Shown in pieces: positions 63,399 to 64,000 of a stretch of 64,000 nt of DNA. This stretch comes from Agarilytica sp033852175 (GTDB taxonomy: Bacteria; Pseudomonadota; Gammaproteobacteria; Pseudomonadales; Cellvibrionaceae), in NCBI GenBank assembly GCA_033852175.1, contig JAWSUY010000029.1, forward strand, positions 77,034 through 141,033, read 5' to 3'. Below the pieces are notes generated by a model. It had not been told where the DNA came from. It made no database searches and worked only from the letters and a program-made list of their open reading frames with translations. Made by a program: the position numbers and the translations under genes. The number at the start of each line of letters is the position of its first letter. Within the stretch, counting starts at the first letter, position 1.

Positions 63399-63770
63399 CG
63401 ATTAATCCTGTTGTTCTATAGCTCGTATTTTATGAGTACGCATATAACAGCTCACGTATCTGCTTTTGGCTGTCTATCGTAGTAGCACCCACCATTCTAT
63501 CGTAAATATTGTTTTGACGATTAGAAATACGACGAATACAGGAATTATCAACACCTGTTGAAACCCAATAATAACTCAACGCTTGTTTAATTTCACCACC
63601 TACGCAACCTCAATGATAGTAGACCAAAGTAGGCTCCTATTTTTGAAGCCTACCGAAACACATCAAAAGTCCGAATATGGCTTCAGTACTGATACTTCTG
63701 GCGATATAGATTATCAACGAAGCCCCCACAGTATTACTCTGGATAAAATTGTGCGGGATAGTGTTCAGCC
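63399..63770. other. Intergenic stretch before the terminal element
   Basis: No supported gene. The 64-codon frame at 63,583-63,777 reads into the inverted-repeat element and lacks a clear ribosome binding site. Confidence 0.4.
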
Positions 63771-63987
63771 TAGCTAGTGCCCGTCCGGAAATGACTCGTC
63801 GCGAGGGGAAATAAAAATTCTTAGATTTGCGTCACTACATGTGTGCGTTTGCTTATTGCAAACAACTACATGTAGTGACGCTAAGATGAGTGTTTATATT
63901 TTTCCGTACGACTGCAAGGATGAAGGAGATAGAACAACGCAGGAGCAGTTGTCGAGTAGAGTCCCATTTCCGGATGGACACTAGCTA
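63771..63987. mobile_element. MITE-like element with terminal inverted repeats
   Basis: Left end TAGCTAGTGCCCGTCCGG and right end (complement) TAGCTAGTGTCCATCCGG match over 23 bases with two mismatches. No transposase fits in the 217 bases. The interior has a perfect 14-base inverted repeat (63,829-63,842 with 63,868-63,881) enclosing GTTTGC/GCAAAC, giving a 53-base cruciform. The right end runs straight into TAGCTAGTGCCCATCC, the start of a similar end, so another copy may follow beyond the window. Confidence 0.75.
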
Positions 63988-64000
63988 GTGCCCATCCAGA

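Overview
The window looks like the chromosome of a marine gammaproteobacterium of about average GC. It carries the tpiA-secG-tRNA-Leu(GAG) block, a membrane-bound nitrate reductase operon narGHJI followed by a parvulin gene, a Pseudomonas-type isocitrate lyase, a type IV pilus-style chemosensory cluster and several cyclic-di-GMP proteins. I would place it near the Cellvibrionales or Oceanospirillales. No 16S gene or species-specific marker is present, so this is an inference.

Bases 1 to about 24,300 are the right-hand part of an integrated element, most likely a prophage. From right to left on the minus strand run: two unknown genes (12-14 kb), a small helix-turn-helix gene, a recombination and replication module (RecA-like ATPase, ssDNA-binding-like protein, superfamily II helicase, PD-(D/E)XK nuclease with an iron-sulfur Cys pattern, TOPRIM/AAA primase-helicase), an iteron- and hairpin-rich gap that may be the origin, a RuvC-like resolvase, small phage proteins, a tandem pair of related putative small-terminase proteins, and a ParB-domain DNA methyltransferase cut by the window edge. 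Between 14.9 and 21.2 kb lies cargo on the plus strand: a JAB-like protein with a lipoprotein-like partner, an IS110 remnant, and a run of single-gene units (two membrane proteins, a solo tyrosine recombinase and unknowns) separated by recurring boundary sequences. The last boundary folds like an integron attC site. The element ends with a resolvase-like protein lacking its catalytic serine, a small phage protein, and a large serine recombinase. The 3' end of that recombinase gene runs into an initiator tRNA-Met gene, which is probably the attachment site.

From 24.3 to 32.6 kb is an accessory block between tRNA-fMet and tRNA-Leu(GAG). These two tRNA genes are usually adjacent (leuU-metY, between secG and rimP), so this locus appears to be an insertion hotspot. 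The block holds a DUF523-DUF1722 protein, an alpha/beta hydrolase, a membrane protein, a PAP2 lipoprotein, a YfiR-like/GGDEF diguanylate cyclase and a J-domain protein.

From 32.7 kb on the content is core-like. It runs: tRNA-Leu, secG, tpiA; narGHJI with an FNR-type box upstream; a parvulin, a thioesterase, a small Cys protein and a CBS protein; a degenerate receiver/kinase-like protein; aceA; an orphan HoxX-like protein; an MHYT membrane sensor; a compact Chp-like pathway (two receivers, CheW, chemoreceptor, CheA hybrid); a DUF3391 membrane protein, a periplasmic binding protein overlapping an HD-GYP phosphodiesterase; a MetX-like hydrolase and a TetR regulator. The window ends in a small inverted-repeat element resembling a MITE.
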